Below, piece by piece: positions 33,721 to 44,976 of a stretch of DNA of 64,000 nt (positions within the stretch are counted from its first letter, which is position 1; the number at the start of each line of letters is the position of its first letter). The position numbers and the translations under genes are program-made. The notes beneath the pieces were generated by a model, which had not been told where the DNA came from, did not search any database, and saw only the letters and a list, made by a program, of their open reading frames with translations. The stretch lies in contig NC_089598.1 in assembly GCF_019320115.1 (NCBI RefSeq), positions 80,620,059-80,684,058 of the forward strand, given 5' to 3'. Source of the DNA: Miscanthus floridulus. Lineage: Eukaryota; Streptophyta; Magnoliopsida; Poales; Poaceae.

Positions 33721-35337
33721 TATTGATAGAAAGAAAGAGGTGGTTCAGTTCTATGACTTTTAGTATTACAACTCAAAGAAGATACGGAGCATTAGGTTCT
33801 ACGATATTGAGTTCTGGTTTCCACTATTCAAAGAGCCTGGCACAAAATCACAGTTCTAGACTGTGACTCAGGAGAGATTCTTTAGGAGCTACAGTGCTAG
33901 AGGGACGACACTAGTAGACCAAAGGATAGTTGGTTGGGATGAGCTTGAGAGAGTAGCTGGTATACCCATCTAGCCCCGCTTTGAGCGGTTCCTGGGCTTC
34001 TTTCACCTTTTTAGTGAGGTTGATCGAATTGTGTTAAGCTAGGTGTGTTAGTTCTATGCAATAGTGTGGATTCATTCGAAGCATGACTACATTGCTTTTA
34101 TGCTCCATGGTTGGCCAGAGCGAATGCCTTATGACCGCCTGCAAGAACTTAGGGTTGACACTTTAGACAGGAAGCTCCATGAGATAGTCTATGGAGATGC
34201 TTTGCCTCCACGTCGTAGCAGGGCTGGAGGTACTCTTCCTATAGACCAGGAGATTTGGACGCTCTTCATGGAGCCCTTCACCGATGGCTCCTTGCGTACA
34301 CCAGACATACTACGTCTAGAGGCTTACGTTCTACACATGGTTCTGAGGAAGACAATCCTTCCTCGTGGCGACAACAGGGAGTCGTTGACCAGCTTGCAAC
34401 CGTGGCTACTACTATCAATATGGAGAGGCGAGCAGTTTGACTTCTTACACTTTTTCCTATCTGAGATTGAGGATGTGAGAGCTGACGTTATCAGTACTAG
34501 ATGGCAGCACATGTACCCTCACATCATCAGCTATCTGCTATGCATGATTGACTCTAAAAAGAATGGGCCACTGTACAATGAGTTGACCTGCGAGGTTATG
34601 ACCTACATGCTAGCAAGTCCGGACGATCATCATCATGGACAGCATGCCGTTAGATCCATTCAAGAGCTATTACCCATACAGGACAGAGAAAGGCACAAAA
34701 CAGTGGATGTAGCCCTAGAGGAGGCAGAGCACAGTCTGGGATTGGAGGAATCTTGAATGTATGAATGTAAGATTCAGACTTCGATGACAACGACTATCGT
34801 GACCCTACGTCAGACGACCACGACGAGAGAGGGTCATCCTCCGGTGATGTGGCCGACAAAGAGATGGACAATGTTCCACCTACTACAGAGATGTTAGCCA
34901 AGTAGGCACCGCCTCCAGTGTCTGTTTAGCAACCATCGGAGCTTGGATAGATACTTGCTATGGTAGTTGTCGGCTAGGAAGAAAATAGAAGCGTATGGAA
35001 CAACAAGAGAGGTGTTTGGAAGCAAGTATTGATAAGCAAGCAGAGAGTGTGGTCCTTCTCAAAGAGCAGATGAGCTAGCAATCATCTAGTTTTTGTGAGG
35101 CTATCAACCAACAAGGCCAAAAAATTGACCTGATGTGTAATGTGTTCACCAGTTGCTTTAATCAATTGTACAATGACACAGGGGTTAAGGCCCCTGACTT
35201 TCAGACCCTTTAGTTGCAATGTGGTAGTCAGGTCAATCCCATTGCTAGTTATCTGACTGGTCCTAATAATACAACTGTCCACACAGAGTTACCCATTGCG
35301 ATGACATTACATAAGCAGAGTTCAACTTTAGGTCCTG

Positions 35338-35650
35338 ATTAGGCTGGTGATCCACCTTCTTCACCCCCTCAGGTCAAGGTGCAAGTCACCATGGAGGCAC
35401 ATACTAAGCCTCTCAGGGCTTCTCCAATGCCCGAGATACCTGAACCAGCTTTAGGTTCTGATGAGGCAGGTGATCCACCTTCTTTGCCCCCTTAGGTCAA
35501 GGCACAAGCCACCACGGGGACACATACAGAGCCTCTTGGGGCTTCTCAAACGATCGAGATGCCTAAACCTACTAATGCCGATTGACCTTCTCCGCCCAAT
35601 TAGGTCAAGGGGCCAGATACTACGTGCGACGCCACAGGGGCACATATAGA
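35338..35650 (+). repeat. Coding tandem repeat, about 120 bp, three units
   Basis: Each unit encodes a proline-rich stretch around DPPSSPPQVK and an EPLRASP-like end. The same glutamine codon is CAG in unit 1 (35370), TAG in unit 2 (35493) and TAG in unit 3 (35601). Confidence 0.75.
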
Positions 35651-36044
35651 GCCTCCCAGGGCTTCCCCAATAATCATGGAGCCTGATGTGACCACTGAGC
35701 CTACTAATCCTAACATTAATAGAGCTGAGTCGACCCTAGGGTCTAACACTACTACTTTAATTCAGTAGACCAGAGAGTCCACCATTTGTCCAGGTAACCA
35801 TGTCACTGAGCATGATGAGACATCAGATTTGGATGATGAGATTTTAGCGTACTCACCAGGCGAGATGCACTCACTAGGCGAGATCAACCTCAACAACACC
35901 GTCATGATTTCGATGCCTACTTCGTCGTCATCACCACATCCTTTGAATGCGTAGTCACCTTGATTTCCTGCCGAGGAAGGGATGTACAAGAGATTGGTGA
36001 TAGTTCAATAGTCGAAGGGAGGTATGCAGTAGAAGGTGAGGGAA

Positions 36045-36315
36045 TGGAGGCATCGAAATTTGAATTTAGAACAATTCTTGATGTAATAATTGAAGTCTTG
36101 CTTATGACACAATGTCTATTTATGGTTCTATAATAAGTTGTACATGTTGAACCCTTTTTATCACTATGTTGCCACGTAGGCATCAAAATTTGGATTTAAA
36201 ATGATTCTTGATGCAATAATTGAAGTCTTGCTTATGACACAATGTTTATTTTATGATTCTACAATAAGTTGTACATGTTGAACCATTTTTATCACTATGT
36301 TGCCACTGTAAATTA
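36045..36315. repeat. Tandem duplication, two units of about 135 bp
   Basis: Both units begin near 'aggcatcgaaatttg' or 'aggcatcaaaatttgg' and end 'tatcactatgttgccac'. AT-rich, non-coding. It follows the end of the orphan gene and may be its 3' UTR. Confidence 0.8.
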
Positions 36316-36439
36316 AACCTAACATCTAAGTGCGATATGATCCACATCTATCTAGTCTGACTACCTCATTGCAACTCGAGTTGTTCCTCTTAAGAGAGAA
36401 TTACAGGTTCAAACATCCCCATTGCAAGTCGAGGAGTCA

Positions 36440-36707
36440 CCTGGACATGAAATCTATTGTCCAACGTGTTACAATCATAGAGTAGGGGACTTTCTTTCGT
36501 GCGTAATCAAATCTTGCATGCACATTCAGAAAAGTGTAATAGATATTGTCCAGCGCATTACAATCACATAGCGTCAAACTTTCTTCTGTGTGCATTCAAA
36601 AAATAGTAATACACATTGTGCCAACGATTAACATTTATAATGTCTGACGCAGGTGGAAGCATTCAGAACAGAAATATACGAAGTTACTAAGTTACCTACG
36701 GTGTTTC
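36440..36707 (-). repeat. Second copy of the intron/exon border of the STIP-like fragment
   Basis: 36545-36705 matches 38268-38428 closely, including the splice donor region (minus strand ...CGTAG then GTAACTTAG). It contains about two 130-bp repeat units. The match stops at 'gtttcat', where unrelated DNA begins (36708). Confidence 0.65.
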
Positions 36708-37985
36708 ATAAGAGGAAAGGAAGTTTCCCTAAAACCTAACTTCCTTTCGAGAGGGGAGGCAGGATTCAGCCCATGACCTCCTAATCACCTCATCAGAGCA
36801 TGCCATCCACACAAGTCGATCGCATCGAAGCATAAGAAGCAAACACCGTGAAAGACAAAGCGACGCGCATAAGTTGCTTTTCGAATTAAAGTAACAAACT
36901 AGCCTTTCAATAAGATTAGAATGACCCTAGATACAATCTACGGCTCAAAGAAGGTAACAAGGATGATGTCTCCCACATGTGTGGCTGCCACGATGGCCTC
37001 TGTGGTGGTGGTAAAGTCGCCAGTGAGCTCCTCCTTCTACTCCTCATCGGCGCCAACGGGAAAGCTAGGTTCAAGCAGGCAGAGATCATGGTCGGAACGA
37101 AGCTACACTATGGCCAGGGTTAAGGTAGCCCCATGGCGCACCCCGCTAGGAGCCACTGTCCTAACCCGAGTTGGCATGGTCCATAGATGATCCTCAAGTA
37201 GGACACCCCCTGCGTTCACATCATTAATGACAACGAGGGCCGCCTCTCGAAGAGTGGCCAACTCCTCTTCTAGGGCTGACAACACTAAAAACCATCAAAA
37301 CAAGGCTATGGACATTTGGATAGAGCTTCTCGACGAAGGAAACCTTACCAATCGTCCTGGCCTAAGCATCGACAGTTGCCACCTATGCATCACCAGTCTC
37401 CCACTCTGAGACGGCAAGGGTAGCCTAGATGGCGTTGAGGCAGAGCGCGAGCCGACTAACCTCATCCCCAGGGTCAAAGCGTGGGTCATGAGCTGCATCC
37501 CGATTATGGAGGGGCTCATGGACTTCCCACGACCGGGGGAGAAGACCCCTCCGGTTCTATAGGGCGCGCGTCCGGAGAGCGGGCGGCACCGAATAACCGC
37601 CCAACCTCTAGTGTTGCGACATGAGAAATGGCCCTAAAAAGATTAAGGAGATCAGAATGGAACGACTCCGGTAACTAAGAAAAAGACCGCCTTTCCCAAG
37701 GCGCTCCAAATGGGAGTGGAGACATGGTGGAGGCCCGCTCCCCTCTAGAGGGTTCTCCACCGGGTGCTTCCCATGGTCCATCACTCCGGCCGAAGACGCG
37801 ACTCACTCGAGGCTAGAGAGAAGGTGAAGGAGTACCGTAGGAAGACAAAGAAGAGCGGTTGCCTCACTCTTATCTCTCTTGTAGATTTATGGCTAAACCA
37901 GGAACACTAGGCTCTCCAGATTTCATGCAAATTTAATATAGATTTATTTGTTGTGGATTTCCAAGCAACAGGTTGCAGCGGGTGT
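36708..37985 (-). mobile_element. Insert with Tat-type gag-leader remnants
   Basis: This separates two copies of the 130-bp repeat array. On the minus strand, 37285-37103 reads as LEEELATLREAALVVINDVN followed by a GGVLLEDHLWTMP stretch. Its neighbours (37640-37300) give peptide pieces broken by TAG and frame changes. I read it as a fragment of a retroelement gag or leader region, but the family is uncertain. No LTR or target-site duplication was found. Confidence 0.35.
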
Positions 37986-38413
37986 AGTCAGAAAAAGAGT
38001 AATAGATATTGTCCGGCATGTTACAATCACATAGTATCGGACTTTCTCGCGTGTGCATTCAGAAAAGAGTAGTACACATTATGCCAACGATTAACATTTA
38101 TACATTGCCTGATGCAAGTGAAAGCATTTAGTCATTGTTCATCATGTTACAATCATATAGTATCAGACTTTCTCACGTGTGCATTCAGAAAACAGTAGTG
38201 CACATTATGCCAACGATTAACATTTATACAATGCCTGACGCAAGTGAAATAATTCAGTCATTGTCTGGTGCATTACAATCACATAGTTTTAGACTTTCTT
38301 GCATGTACATTCAGAAAAGAGTAATACACATTATGCCAACAATTAACATTTACAATGCCTAACGTAGGTGCAATCATTCAAAATAGAAATACACTAATAA
38401 GTTACTAAGTTAC
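37986..38413 (-). repeat. Three tandem units of about 132 bp (intron-like)
   Basis: Units at about 38000-38131, 38132-38264 and 38265-38394 share 'cattatgccaacgattaacattta' (read in parts) and 'acaatcacatagtatc'. They lie just downstream (minus strand) of a splice-donor-like GTAACT at the end of the exon fragment, so they probably are intron sequence. Confidence 0.7.
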
Positions 38414-38868
38414 CTATGGTATTTCATATGTTTTGTGGATCAGTTGGAGGCCATTGTGCATTTCACTGTCGATGTCAAGCAGATCTGGTGTTAGGAGCCA
38501 CATCCACTCCTGGCACCAGTCCATGGCCTCCTCCTTTGTGGGTTGTGCATCGAACAGCCAGCGGCATAGCTCGTCGATCCATTTCTCCATGAAGTGCTTT
38601 AGGACCTTCTTCATCATCGACTCTGGTGACACGACCGGCTTCCTCCTGGTGATGAGCATGTGGAATACATCATACCCTTCATTTGGTGGGACAACACTAA
38701 TGGCAACAAACCAGGATGCCAAGCGTGGTACAATGAGCTTGTCGACGAATGGCGTCCACCAATCGGTCCCACTGAAAGCGAGCTCATACTGCAGCACCAT
38801 CTTGTCGTCGTAATCTGTTGTGAAGAACCACCTGCACAGAGCACCCTGTTGATTTTTTCTAGGGAATT
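38414..38868 (-). pseudogene. Exon fragment resembling TFIP11/STIP (GCFC domain), C-terminal part
   Basis: On the minus strand an acceptor-like AACAG (about 38846) is followed by about 145 open codons: WWTPFVDKLIVPRLASWF, then KHFMEKWIDELCRWLFDAQP, then DWCQEWMWLLTPDLL and MHNGLQLIHKT. Order and spacing recall the GCFC-type C-terminal region of tuftelin-interacting protein 11 / plant STIP, a spliceosome-disassembly factor. There the pattern is IVPKL, then FFPKW...LYHWL, then NWYQGWKELFPPELL (recalled from family knowledge, not searched). A donor-like site ends the exon near 38412. Upstream exons are replaced by the Athila LTR at 38869. It may be a broken host gene or a fragment carried by a transposon. 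Confidence 0.5.
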
Positions 38869-40256
38869 TGTTGAAACTAGGGGTGGCACACATAGAAAAG
38901 ACCGCAAGCGCATGGTTGTCAGAGTAGCTTTTCACCAAGGAGTAATCCTAGGTATCAAATCCACAGGGAACAAGGAGTGATCTAAATCTAGAACTAATGG
39001 ATTCCTATGGATGTTGGGGAGGAAAGAAGTGGAATACTATGGGTTATTCTATAACTATTGCTTGAACAAGGAATGGTGAATACCAGCTGTTTACTTTGGG
39101 GCATAGCCCGCCTACCAACTAGGAGGGTTAACTAGACAAGGTTTGCCACGAGCCCTATAAATTATTAACTAAGCCTATCATGGTGGAATATAGAGGATGG
39201 ACAATGTTGTCACCACTTGCCACCTACCACTATCTATCCAGAGACTTAGCCGCAAACACAAGGTATAGCCTAAGCACCACACTTAATCTCTGTGCTTACT
39301 ACTCTAATCTGGATCCCAATGAAATAAGACTAGAGCACTCTAACCAAGTGGTGAAACCCATAAACAACAAAAATATAACAAAACTTAATGCAAGAATGAG
39401 AATAGAATTACCATAGAAGAGCCATGGAGCTACATGAAGAAGAGGATGCCGACAAGCCCGACTCCTCCTGAATAGAATTACCATATAAGAGCCATGGAGC
39501 TACACGAAGAAGAGGATGCCAACAAGCCTGGCTCCTCCTCTAGCTTCTCATCTCCTTCTCTCTTTCTCTCTACTCTAGAGACTAGCTATCCTAAGCTAAA
39601 CTACTCTCTTGTGAGCTCTTTCTTCACTTGTGTGTTTACAAATGAGCATCACAAGTCCAATTTATAGCTGAAGTGAGGCAGGAGCGTACTTATAGGCAAC
39701 CACATAGGTGATAGAGGTTACTTAGGCACCGTGCCGCCTCAAAGGGGCGCTGCCTAGCCCTTGATTCCATCGACCTTGCATCGTAGGGTGCTGGTTAGCT
39801 CTCCAAGGCGGTGGCAAAGACAGCACATGTCGAAATTCCCATGATAAGGCAGTGCTTAGGTTGGTTTAGAGCTCTTCCTTGTATGACAGTGGGTCCATTA
39901 ATCCAACCGAAGCAAATCTTGGCCACTGAGTGAACCGACGTTGGATCAACGCTCCACAATGCTCTAGGCCACCCTCCCATAGATCAGTGACATGGCAGGG
40001 TGCCAGGTAAGGCTAGGCGGTGCCATGTTGGCACCGGACAGCGCCCCCCTATGGGCCCTACCTCTCCTAGCCACGTGGATGGCTTCTAGAAGGTATGTTT
40101 TTGCTCCTTTTTACCTATTTTGTTCCCACAAGCACAATTCTCCAAATACATGTGGAACCAAGTGAAATCTAAATATAAAATGTCATTTCATGCTTGATTT
40201 TATGCATTTCATGGCTAACTATTGATGGCAAAAGAGGGTGTTAAGAGCCGTCAACA
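38869..40256 (-). repeat. 3' LTR of Athila element C
   Basis: 1388 bp. On the minus strand it starts TGTTGACGGCTCTT at 40256 and ends CTAGTTTCAACA at 38869. It holds a direct duplication of about 72 bp (39402-39473 and 39474-39545). The 5-mer left of it is GAATT (38864-38868); the partner cannot be checked. Confidence 0.8.
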
Positions 40257-40267
40257 AGCTCCCCCAC
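40257..40267 (-). other. Polypurine tract of element C
   Basis: GTGGGGGAGCT on the minus strand, directly before TGTTGACGG. Confidence 0.8.
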
Positions 40268-41880
40268 ACTAAACCTTTGCTCATCCCGAGTAAAGATTGT
40301 GAAATAATAGGTGATTGACATATGCTTCTCTCCAAAACCTAAACAAGTATAAAGATTATTCAAATACTCATATTCATACCTGTGAACTTTTCTGTGGCTA
40401 AGATCAAACCTTGAGTGGTTGATAAGTGGAACAACTATGATCAAATTAGTTACATCTTTCCTTCTCAAAATTTCCTTAGAGTTTTTAATCAATTTTTTAG
40501 GGAAAACATGATCCATGTGTATTCTCATGTGAGCTCTCCTTGTCACTCAAAAGGTGTTTAGTGATAATCCTCTTGAAAGCATAAGTACTTTACCTTTCTC
40601 TATCCTAAAGCGCATGAGGAGTTATAGGTAGCGATCAAAGCTAGGCATATTTGTCCTACTTATTTTGCTAAGTCAAGCAATGGATCCTAGGAGGGTCATG
40701 TCATGCAACCGTAAACCAAGATATGTGAGTGGATAAGATGGTGGATGATTTCTTTTCTCCTTATCTCTTCTTCTCTTTCCTTATAGGGGGCATGGCTATC
40801 TCTCTCTATTTTTAGAGAGCTAAACTCATGAGCATTTGTGCTCAAGCTTTCTTTTCTTTTTCTTTCTTTCTTTCTCTCTCTCTCTCTCTTTGATAGCCAT
40901 GTCCTATGTGGAAATAGAAGGTATGCATATATATTTTCAAAAGGAGAAACAAGACTTTATAGTGGAATGAATGAGCATACTCCTAGTGTAGAAGTAGCTT
41001 AGAGAGGTGGTATATGTGGACTTGGCTATAAAGCATGACACAACTCTCTACTTAGATCTCAAAGGTTGACAAAGCTCAAAGTAAGATCAAATAGCACTTT
41101 GTGCTGGTTTTATAAGTAAATATACTTTGGCTTTGGTAGGCATTTTTCTCACATGAGGAACCATGATATCATAGCATTTATTTTTAAAACAAATATCTCC
41201 AAGGCTATGAGTAAAGAAAAAGCAACTTTGTCACTACTATATCTCACAAATCAACAACTTAGGTAGACCATACTAAACAAAAGTAGATCACAAGTTCTAA
41301 GCATGAGAATAGAATAAATTTATACTAATCAAATTTTATAGATCAACATAGTCATATGTTTAGTAATTTAAATTTATTTTCATGTGTGTAGCGATGGAAA
41401 TAACTAATTGTAACATGAAAAATCACTTACTGGAGAGAAATAGGGGTGCAAACCTACATGGTGGATCAAGGTAGGCCTGAGGGCCAGCCTTGCCACATCG
41501 GTGGCGGCAGTAGGGCATCGGGCGATGGGCCTAGGTGGCCCCTCATGTCGGTCTTTCGCTTGAGGTGTTTTGTAGTGCATGCACGACTTAGTGATGGCAC
41601 TTTCGTGATTGTGGGAAGCCGTCAAGATCCGAATAGAGGCTTCCCCCACACTATCTTCTTTGGTAATATGTTTCTTTTATTCAAAATGACAAATGGTAAA
41701 ATAACAAAGTCCTACTAGTGGGAAAACACCAGAGGACGGGACACACTTGACTTTATTTATTAGGCGCTTGATTAAAATGATGAAAACTTATACTAATGGA
41801 AAGCAAATCTAACACAAACAAATCAAACCTAACACGACCTATAGTGAACTAAGGAAAACAAATAAAAACCTAAGAGTGCC
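40268..41880. other. Non-coding 3' region of Athila C
   Basis: No gene seen over about 1.6 kb. It contains a CT/TTTC microsatellite (about 40848-40892). A 101-codon minus-strand frame (40241-40546) overlaps the LTR border and is not convincing. A short GC-rich island at 41460-41600 shows no family. Confidence 0.6.
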
Positions 41881-41899
41881 TAATCTAAAAACCTAAGTA

Positions 41900-42809
41900 G
41901 CCACAGGGTCTAGGGGAGTGGTGCCTCATAGAGGTGCTCATTCCCTATGGCCTCAAATAGGCGCTTGAGCTTTGAGGTGAGCCCCTTTGCAGAGTATGTC
42001 CATCTTGTCCTTGATGTCAAGGTGCCAAAGCTCCTGCTCTGCCACCCTTTCCCCTAGGGTCAGGTTCTCCTCCTTGAGGGTGTTCAGCTACTCCTAGAGC
42101 CCCTCAAGGGTAAGCTCCTCCTTCTCGTCCTCGCTGTGCTCTATATACCTAGGAGATCCGCAAATGGGTGGAGGGGTCAAACGGCGGTGCATAGAGGGGG
42201 CCAACAGTGACCCTTCCGTGGTCTTAGCATTGCTGGAGTCAAGGCTATGGAGCACCTTCTTGTATCACCCCAATGGGAGCTGGCGCCTAGAGAGCTCGTA
42301 CTTGACCCTCTTAGGATTGGGGGTGATGCTATGAGTACTCTTAATGTTGGTGAGAGACAGGCTATCCTCTAACTTGTCGAAGATCACCAGGGTGCAATGC
42401 TCGTTGGCAGGCATGGGCATAGGTAGATCTGGCACGGGGTAGAGGCACACCATGATCAGCTTCTTCGGGGTGATGTCCCTAGAGGTTGGACGTGTAGGCT
42501 GGTCGTTGCGGAGTTTCTTGCCGGAGAAGTCCAGCGGCTAGGGATGCTGCCTGGGTGGAGGAGAATTGAAGGGGTGGTTCACGGGGCCGGGCAGCGGCCG
42601 GTAGTGCTAGGCGGTGAGGCCAGGGCGCCGGGTGGCACCGAGCTGGCTCCCCTCGGGCTCCTAGCGGGCGGAGTGCCTAGTGGACTCTTCAGTGGGGTAG
42701 CGTAAGCCAGTGGCTGCACCTCCAGGACTCCCTCTTGATCGATCTCATCGATCAAAGCACGAGCGGCTGCACGAGAAGCAGTGCTATCCTTTGAAGGATT
42801 GCTACCCAT
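41900..42809 (-). pseudogene. Unknown ORF downstream of Athila integrase
   Basis: It starts MGSNPSKDSTASRAAARALI at 42809, continues with a P/S-rich stretch (PLKSPLGTPPARSPRGASS), then a more ordered part (PKKLIMVCLYPVPDLPMP, about 42460-42420; DKLEDSLSLTNIKSTH). It ends with a leucine-rich, coiled-coil-like tail (TLKEENLTLGERVAEQEL, about 42090-42030). A frame change lies between 42579 and 42540. TAG codons break it near 42540, 42265 and 42100. The position is where Athila elements carry their env-like gene, but no signal peptide or membrane segment is apparent. Function unknown. Confidence 0.5.
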
Positions 42810-43251
42810 GGTGGAAGGACTAGCGAGCTTACGCCTAAGAGGTGGAGAAATGGAAGGAATGCTTGTGGAGATGGAAGGAATGGTCGGTGGTATTTATAGG
42901 GAGGTAGCTAGATGAGATGAGGCTTCCCATAATTATCCCATGCTTTGGATCATGAGAATTAGTTGGAATCTCATATAAACACGTGGGGATAATGAAGGAA
43001 ATACCAAGGATCATCATCCCCTTACACGTGGGATAACAGAGGATGCACCTGGACACCGAGCGGCACCAACAGAGCACTGGGCGACGGGCGGCATGGCCTA
43101 GATGGCCTATGCCTGCCCCTTGCCTTTGTCGTGTCAACTAAGGGTCCAGAATCCCAAATATACATTTTTCTCGCGTTGGAATGGGTCGTAAAGCTCTTTT
43201 ATTCAAATAGACTATCCAGCCCATTTCAAAACACAAGAGCACGCATAGGTG
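42810..43251. other. Spacer between integrase and downstream ORF of C
   Basis: No gene seen. The 100-codon frame 42835-43137 has no recognised family. Confidence 0.4.
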
Positions 43252-44466
43252 CTAGAAGGTTATAAATTCTATTATATCTAGCTCCTTTAATTCTTGCATG
43301 TTGGGTTCATAATAAAGTTTCAAGCATTGCCCATTTACTTTGAAAATGTTGCCTTCATCGCTTTCCAGCGTGATGGATCCATGGGGTGAAGTGGCAACTA
43401 CTTTAAACGGTCCATCCCATTTACTCCATAACTTTCCATGCTCCAAAAGTCGGACCCTAGAGTTAAAGAGTAATACCTTATCTCTAGGGTTAAACTCCTT
43501 TTTCTTAATTCTCTTATCATGCCATCGTTTAATTCTCTCTTTATAGAGTTTGGCACTATGATAAGCTTTTTATCTCCACTCTTCTAGCTCAGAGATTTGC
43601 ATTTTTTGATTTTGCCCTGCTAAATCTAGGTCCATATTCCATTTCTTAATGGCCTAGTGAGCCTTGAATTCTAGTTCTACGGGGAGATGGCAAGTCTTCC
43701 TGTACACTAGTTGGTATGGAGACATACCAATGGGTGTTTTATAGGCAGTTCTATAGGCCCAAAGTGCTTCTGGCAACTTATGTTTCCACCCTGTCCCCAT
43801 CTCCTCTATAGTTTTCTGCAAGATATTTTTAATATGCATATTAGAAGTTTTAGCTTGCCCACTAATTTGAGGATGGTACGGTGTGGCTATGCTATGTTGG
43901 ATTCCTTGGTCAGTCAAATAGCGTCTAAAGTTTTTATCAATAAAGTGAGGTCCTCCATCTCTAATGACCATCCTAGGAACACCAAAACGGAGGAAGATAG
44001 TTTGTTGAAACATCTTCTTAGCATGCTTAGCATCAGCTGCTCGGCATGGTATGACTTCTACCCATTTTGAGACATAATCAATGGCCACTAAGATGTATTT
44101 GGAATCTTCAGACTTTGGGAATGGTCCCATAAAGTCTATTCCCCAAACATCAAATAATTCTACTTGGAGATTATTAGTGAGTGGCATAGCATCTCGGGTG
44201 TTTATATTTCCATGTTTTTGACACCTTGTACACCTCCTAATAAAGTCTTTTGTGTCTTCATACATGGAGGGCCAAAAGAAACCACTTTGCCAAATTTTTG
44301 CATGTGTTCTAAAGGCTCCATAATGGCCTCCATATTCAGCAAAGTGACATCTTTCTATGATTTTAGTGGCTTCTTCTAAAGGGACACACTTTCTAAGGAG
44401 TCCGTCTGAACAGACTCTATAGAGATATGGATCATTCCACAAATGGGTTCTACTTTGGTATAGCAA
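43252..44466 (-). pseudogene. pol: Integrase of Athila element C
   Basis: 270 open codons from 44466: zinc-binding part (HYGAFRTHAKIWQSGFFWPS, RRCTRCQKHGNI), then the core with WGIDFMGPF (first Asp) and VIRDGGPHF (second Asp). The third catalytic position reads GQAKTSN: lysine (43849-43851) where the family has glutamate, a change of one base. A second part (43446-43252; WDGPFKVVATSPHGS, KVNGQCLKLYY) is the C-terminal region, separated by TAG-type stops near 43650-43450. The change of the catalytic glutamate alone would make the enzyme inactive. Confidence 0.85.
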
Positions 44467-44512
44467 TTTCTTCCTATTTTCTCCTAGCGGGACACAACTG
44501 GTTACTATGAAA

Positions 44513-44900
44513 TTAACGATGTTTGCATACCATGAATTTGTGTGTAACTTTTAGAAGAGTATCATCACACAAAAAATCATTTATAGGGAGGTTGTCACTA
44601 TCATGAAATTGCAAGCGTGAGAGGTGATCTGCTACAGAATTTTCTACTCCCTTTTTATCTTTTATTTCTAAGTCGAATTCTTGGAGTAACAAAATCCAGC
44701 GGATCAAACGAGGTTTAGCATCTTTCTTAGCAAGGAGGTATTTCAAAGCGGCATGGTCTATATAAACAATTACCTTATCCCCTACTAAGTAAGATCTAAA
44801 TTTATCTATGGCCAAGACTACAGCCAAAAGTTCCTTTTCAGTGGTTGCATAATTAAGTTGTGGTCCTGTTAAAGTTTTACTAGCATAAGAAATTAATGCT
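44513..44900 (-). pseudogene. pol: RNase H of Athila element C
   Basis: [20 protein letters not shown] then [43 protein letters not shown] in parts. The Asp of the TDH-type block and that of VADHLSRL are present. The frame differs by one from the flanking integrase and reverse transcriptase, so a frameshift lies on each side (about 44870-44960 and near 44500). Confidence 0.8.
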
Positions 44901-44976
44901 TTCTATCTTTAGTTTGACCAAGAACAGCACCAACAGGAAAATCACTAGCATCACACATTATTTCAAAATGTAAGCT

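Larger units (their letters stand above)
33401..36020 (+). pseudogene. Orphan repeat-rich ORF, retroelement-associated (Athila env-like position?)
   Basis: One reading frame runs 33401-34756 with five internal TAG codons (33761, 33857, 33971, 34040, 34049) and no frameshift, ending at TGA 34754. Order: acidic/Gln-rich start, Gly/Ser repeats (33550-33720), then a globular part with RFYDIEFWFPLFKEPG, LRLEAYVLHMVLRKTILPRG and WRGEQFDFLHFFLSEIED. A further part (34780-36020, with frame changes) has a Q-rich coiled coil and a proline-rich tandem repeat (35338-35650). The globular part recalls env-like or ORF1 proteins of Athila elements, but I am not sure. Its strand is opposite to the pol of the neighbouring Athila element C, so it belongs to another insertion or to a rearranged copy. 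Confidence 0.45.
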
